The position numbers and the translations under genes were made by a program. Below, piece by piece: positions 5,260-7,190 of a stretch of 7,190 nt of DNA. The notes beneath the pieces are model-generated. The model did not search any database, was not told where the DNA came from, and saw nothing but the letters and a program-made list of their open reading frames with translations. How positions within the stretch are numbered: position 1 is the first letter of the stretch; the number at the start of each line of letters is the position of its first letter. Source of the DNA: Sphingobium sp. (GTDB lineage Bacteria; Pseudomonadota; Alphaproteobacteria; Sphingomonadales; Sphingomonadaceae); assembly GCA_030148625.1 (NCBI GenBank), contig JASBTC010000160.1, forward strand, positions 1 through 7,190, read 5' to 3'.

Positions 5260-5993
5260 CACATGATGTGGTTTCGCGCGCCGAATGGATCGACGCGTCA
5301 CGCGCGCTGCTCGCCGAGGAAAAGGCGTGGACGCGCGAGCGCGACCGGCTCTCGCAGAAGCGGCGTGCGCTGCCCTGGGTCCGCGTGGAGACGGACTATG
5401 TGTTCGAGGGCGTCGACGGCCCGGTCACGCTTGCCGAGCTGTTCGACGGCCGATCGCAGCTGATCGTCTATCATTTCATGTTCGGCCCCGACTGGGACGA
5501 GGGCTGTGTCGGCTGCTCGCTGCTGTGCGATCAGGTCGACGGCGCGCGCCAGCATTTCGAGCATAAGGATGTCAGCTGGGTCGCGGTATCGCGCGGCCCG
5601 ATCGATCGGCTGGAGGCCTATCGCAAGCGGATGGGCTGGCGCTTTCGCTGGGTATCGTCGGCGGGCAACGACTTTAATCGCGACTATCACGTCTCCTTTC
5701 CCGAAGAGGCGCGCCGCGACGGCATCTTCTATAATTTCGAGACGCAGCCCGATCCCGAAATCGACGAACTATCGGGCGTCAGCGTCTTCGTGCGCGCCGA
5801 GGACGGGACGATCCATCACAGCTATTCCAGCTATGGCCGGGGCGGCGAGATCGTCCTGTCGCTCTATGGCTGGCTCGACATGGTGCCCAAGGGCCGCGAC
5901 GAGACCGAGAACGGCAATCTCAGCGGCTGGGTGAAGCGCCATGACCGCTATGATCGCGAAGAGGACCGGCCATGCTGTGCTGCGGCGTCCTGA
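5256..5993 (+). CDS. DUF899-family thioredoxin-like protein (predicted dithiol-disulfide oxidoreductase)
   Basis: A 245-residue cytoplasmic protein of the DUF899 family, a thioredoxin-fold group annotated as predicted dithiol-disulfide oxidoreductases. After an N-terminal helix with WxxARALL-like and DRLSQKRRALPWV motifs (11-42) comes the core: QLIVYHFMFGPDW (68-80), then a CVGC redox motif at residues 84-87 with a third cysteine at 91 (CxxCxxxC), followed by SWVAVSRGP and the strand/helix region to LSGVSVFVRAEDGTIHHSYSSYGRGG. The C-terminus carries an extra RPCC. No signal peptide or membrane helix is present. It overlaps the SRPBCC stop by ATGA and has a very strong Shine-Dalgarno. It is found with ArsR and SRPBCC genes in other bacteria by general knowledge. 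A thiol-disulfide role is family-level inference; the substrate is unknown. Confidence 0.85.
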   Translation: MTHDVVSRAEWIDASRALLAEEKAWTRERDRLSQKRRALPWVRVETDYVFEGVDGPVTLAELFDGRSQLIVYHFMFGPDWDEGCVGCSLLCDQVDGARQHFEHKDVSWVAVSRGPIDRLEAYRKRMGWRFRWVSSAGNDFNRDYHVSFPEEARRDGIFYNFETQPDPEIDELSGVSVFVRAEDGTIHHSYSSYGRGGEIVLSLYGWLDMVPKGRDETENGNLSGWVKRHDRYDREEDRPCCAAAS

Positions 5994-6190
5994 CCCTACT
6001 CGCGGCGCTGGTCATCGGTTTCAGACGATGGCTGCGCGCGGTGCCCCGCTCCCTGCTCGTGGCCGGTGGCGGCGTGCTGCTTGCCGTGCCGATGCTGGCG
6101 CTCGCGACCACCGAAAGCTCGGCACCGATGAGCCGGGCCGATGTGCCCGACCGTGCGATCCATTCATGGTGCGGCCGGCCACTTCAATGA
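5972..6190 (+). CDS. Small membrane protein, overlapping the DUF899 gene end
   Basis: A 72-residue protein that I do not recognise. Two hydrophobic segments (about 5-17 and 28-45) are separated by a basic loop (RRWLRAVPR), giving a helical-hairpin topology; the C-terminal part is polar. It begins MLCCG. GAGGA lies six bases before the ATG, a proper ribosome site inside the DUF899 gene. It shares its first 22 bases with that gene in another frame and ends 19 bases before the GST start, so it fits the operon. Unlike other short frames here, its composition is that of a real membrane protein. Being a spurious frame remains possible. Confidence 0.65.
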   Translation: MLCCGVLTLLAALVIGFRRWLRAVPRSLLVAGGGVLLAVPMLALATTESSAPMSRADVPDRAIHSWCGRPLQ

Positions 6191-6209
6191 GATCCAGGGA
6201 GAATCACGG

Positions 6210-6872
6210 ATGATCACGCTCTACGCCTTTCGCTGGGTGCCCGATTTCGCAAAGGGCTATGTCCGCGACCTGCGCGTGCGTTGGGCGCTGGAAGAGGCCG
6301 GCCTCCCCTATCGGGAACGGCTGATCGGACTGGATGAGAAGACATCTCCCGACTATCTCGCGATCCAGCCCTTTGGCCAGGTGCCCGCGATCGAGGAGGA
6401 TGGCGCACTGCTGTTCGAATCCGGCGCAATCGTGCTCGAAATCGCGCGCCGATCGGACGCGTTGATGCCGGCCGATCCGGCGGGCCGCGCGCGCACCGAA
6501 GCCTGGATGTTCGCGGCGCTCAATTCGGTCGAGCCGGCAATCTCCAACCTGGCCGATATCGATATCTTCGCGGAAGGCGAGGCCTGGGCGATCGCGCGCC
6601 GGCCCGCCGTGGTCGAGATGGTCGAGGAGAAGCTGACGCTGCTCGAAGGCTGGCTGGGCGACCGCGATCATCTGGAGGGCCGGTTCGGCGCGGGCGACCT
6701 GCTGATGACGACGGTGCTGCGCGACCTGGAGCATACCGACCTGGTCGAGCGCCGCCCCAGGCTCTCCGCCTATCGCGACCGCTGCATGGCGCGCCCCGCC
6801 TTTGCCAAGGCGCTGGCGGATCAGTTGCGGTCGTTCGAGGGCAATGGGCCGGACGATATGCCGGAAGGCTGA
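6210..6872 (+). CDS. Glutathione S-transferase family protein
   Basis: A 220-residue cytosolic GST. The N-terminal thioredoxin-like domain (about 1-78) begins MITLYAFRWVPDFAKGY and contains QPFGQVPAIEEDG with the conserved cis-proline (Pro59) and the glutathione-binding Glu70-Ser71 in LLFESGAIV. The all-alpha C-terminal domain runs from about 88 to 215, including FGAGDLLMTTVL near 167-178, the family's N-capping/helix region. The usual catalytic residue near the first beta strand (Ser, Tyr or Cys) cannot be assigned with certainty; the stretch reads AFRWVPDF. Length is normal. The ATG at 6210 is chosen over an upstream in-frame ATG (6141) because AGGGAGA lies six bases before it and the upstream option lies within the previous gene. 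It conjugates glutathione to electrophiles by family; the substrate is unknown. Confidence 0.9.
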   Translation: MITLYAFRWVPDFAKGYVRDLRVRWALEEAGLPYRERLIGLDEKTSPDYLAIQPFGQVPAIEEDGALLFESGAIVLEIARRSDALMPADPAGRARTEAWMFAALNSVEPAISNLADIDIFAEGEAWAIARRPAVVEMVEEKLTLLEGWLGDRDHLEGRFGAGDLLMTTVLRDLEHTDLVERRPRLSAYRDRCMARPAFAKALADQLRSFEGNGPDDMPEG

Positions 6873-6913
6873 CCTCGGGCCCAGCGTCTGATCCAGCTAG
6901 ATCAACTCATCTT

Positions 6914-6948
6914 GTCATTCCCGCGCACGCGCACTGGTGTCCGGGATT
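6914..6948 (+). repeat. 35-bp intergenic repeat, copy D
   Basis: Starts GTCATTCCCGCGCACG and ends GTCCGGGATT, matching copy B at 29 of 35 positions without gaps. It shares CACTGGT in the loop with copy A. It lies 41 bases after the GST stop and faces away from copy C, so the two bracket the ArsR operon. Confidence 0.75.
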
Positions 6949-7069
6949 TTTGGGCAGGATTGGTCGCGAGCGCCGCAATTGCGATGATCGCAGCCGAAAC
7001 GTCGATGTTGAAACAGGATTTGAATCTCTCGCGGCCATGGCCTCGAACCAAGCGGCTGCCACCTCAACT

Positions 7070-7182
7070 CCGTTTGTCCCGAGCGAAGTCGAGGGAGCCG
7101 TCCGAGCGAAGCCGAGGACCAACTGCGCCATCAGCCTCGGCTCCGCTCGGCTTAGTCCCTCGACTTCGCTCGGGATGAACGG
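7070..7182. repeat. Large nested hairpin with GAGCGAAG-type repeats
   Basis: Outer arms 7070-7096 and 7156-7182 are inverted copies matching at 25 of 27 positions, with a perfect 20-bp core (TCCCGAGCGAAGTCGAGGGA, 7077-7096). Inside, 7102-7117 and 7135-7150 form a second stem matching at 15 of 16. The two stems carry the same motif (GAGCGAAGxCGAGG), so it is a palindrome of a repeated unit. GGGTTTTGGG follows on the plus strand. Such CCGAGCGAAGTCGAGG sequences are, from general knowledge, abundant in sphingomonad intergenic DNA. It may help end transcription from either side. Confidence 0.7.
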
Positions 7183-7190
7183 GTTTTGGG

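Larger units (their letters stand above)
6873..7190. other. Gene-free right end of the window
   Basis: No credible gene is seen; the frames here run through repeats. A 5-bp stem (TGATC 6889-6893 with GATCA 6900-6904) follows the GST gene without a T-run, so it is a poor terminator candidate. The region holds repeat copy D and the nested hairpin, described separately; bases 6949-7069 show nothing I can name. Confidence 0.5.

Noticed and set aside
6912..7178. An 88-residue plus-strand frame at the window end
   Set aside because: It is made of repeat copy D and the nested hairpin.

Overview
The window looks like chromosomal DNA of a high-GC alphaproteobacterium, most likely a sphingomonad (Sphingomonas/Sphingopyxis/Novosphingobium group). 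This is an inference from base composition, codon use, the style of the intergenic repeats and the gene set. No marker gene is present to fix the genus.

Layout. (1) Bases 1-196 hold no gene, only two small repeat hairpins and a stem-loop just beyond a gene end. (2) 197-3289 on the minus strand is a complete type V autotransporter: signal peptide, beta-helix passenger and outer-membrane barrel ending in Phe. (3) 3290-3513 is a divergent intergenic region with two sets of short direct repeats. (4) 3514-3816 on the plus strand is a 100-residue, three-helix membrane protein of unknown function; its Shine-Dalgarno lies in one arm of a perfect 7-bp hairpin. (5) 3817-4414 has no credible gene. It contains a roughly 420-bp composite palindrome (3956-4373) bounded by near-identical inverted 35-bp repeats and enclosing two long stem-loops. 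(6) 4451-6872 is a tight plus-strand operon: ArsR-family repressor, SRPBCC/AHSA1 protein, DUF899 thioredoxin-like protein, 72-residue membrane protein, and glutathione S-transferase. (7) 6873-7190 holds another copy of the 35-bp repeat and a large nested hairpin at the window end.

How the genes work together. The first two operon junctions are 4-base ATGA overlaps, the third is a 22-base overlap and the last is a 19-base gap, so the five genes are probably one transcript. A sigma70-like promoter (4415-4443) puts the transcript start at or next to the ArsR ATG, implying a leaderless mRNA. An 18-bp dyad (4442-4459) lies across the predicted start site and the start codon, a natural autorepression site. 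The ArsR protein has no cysteine, so metal-thiolate sensing is unlikely. With a lipid-cavity-type SRPBCC protein, a CxxC thioredoxin-like DUF899 protein and a GST, the best guess is a repressor-controlled unit dealing with a small hydrophobic or electrophilic compound or with thiol stress. The ligand is unknown.

The 35-bp repeat occurs four times, in three gene-free regions (at 103, 3956, 4339 and 6914), with alternating orientation, so the copies bracket the autotransporter block and the ArsR operon.
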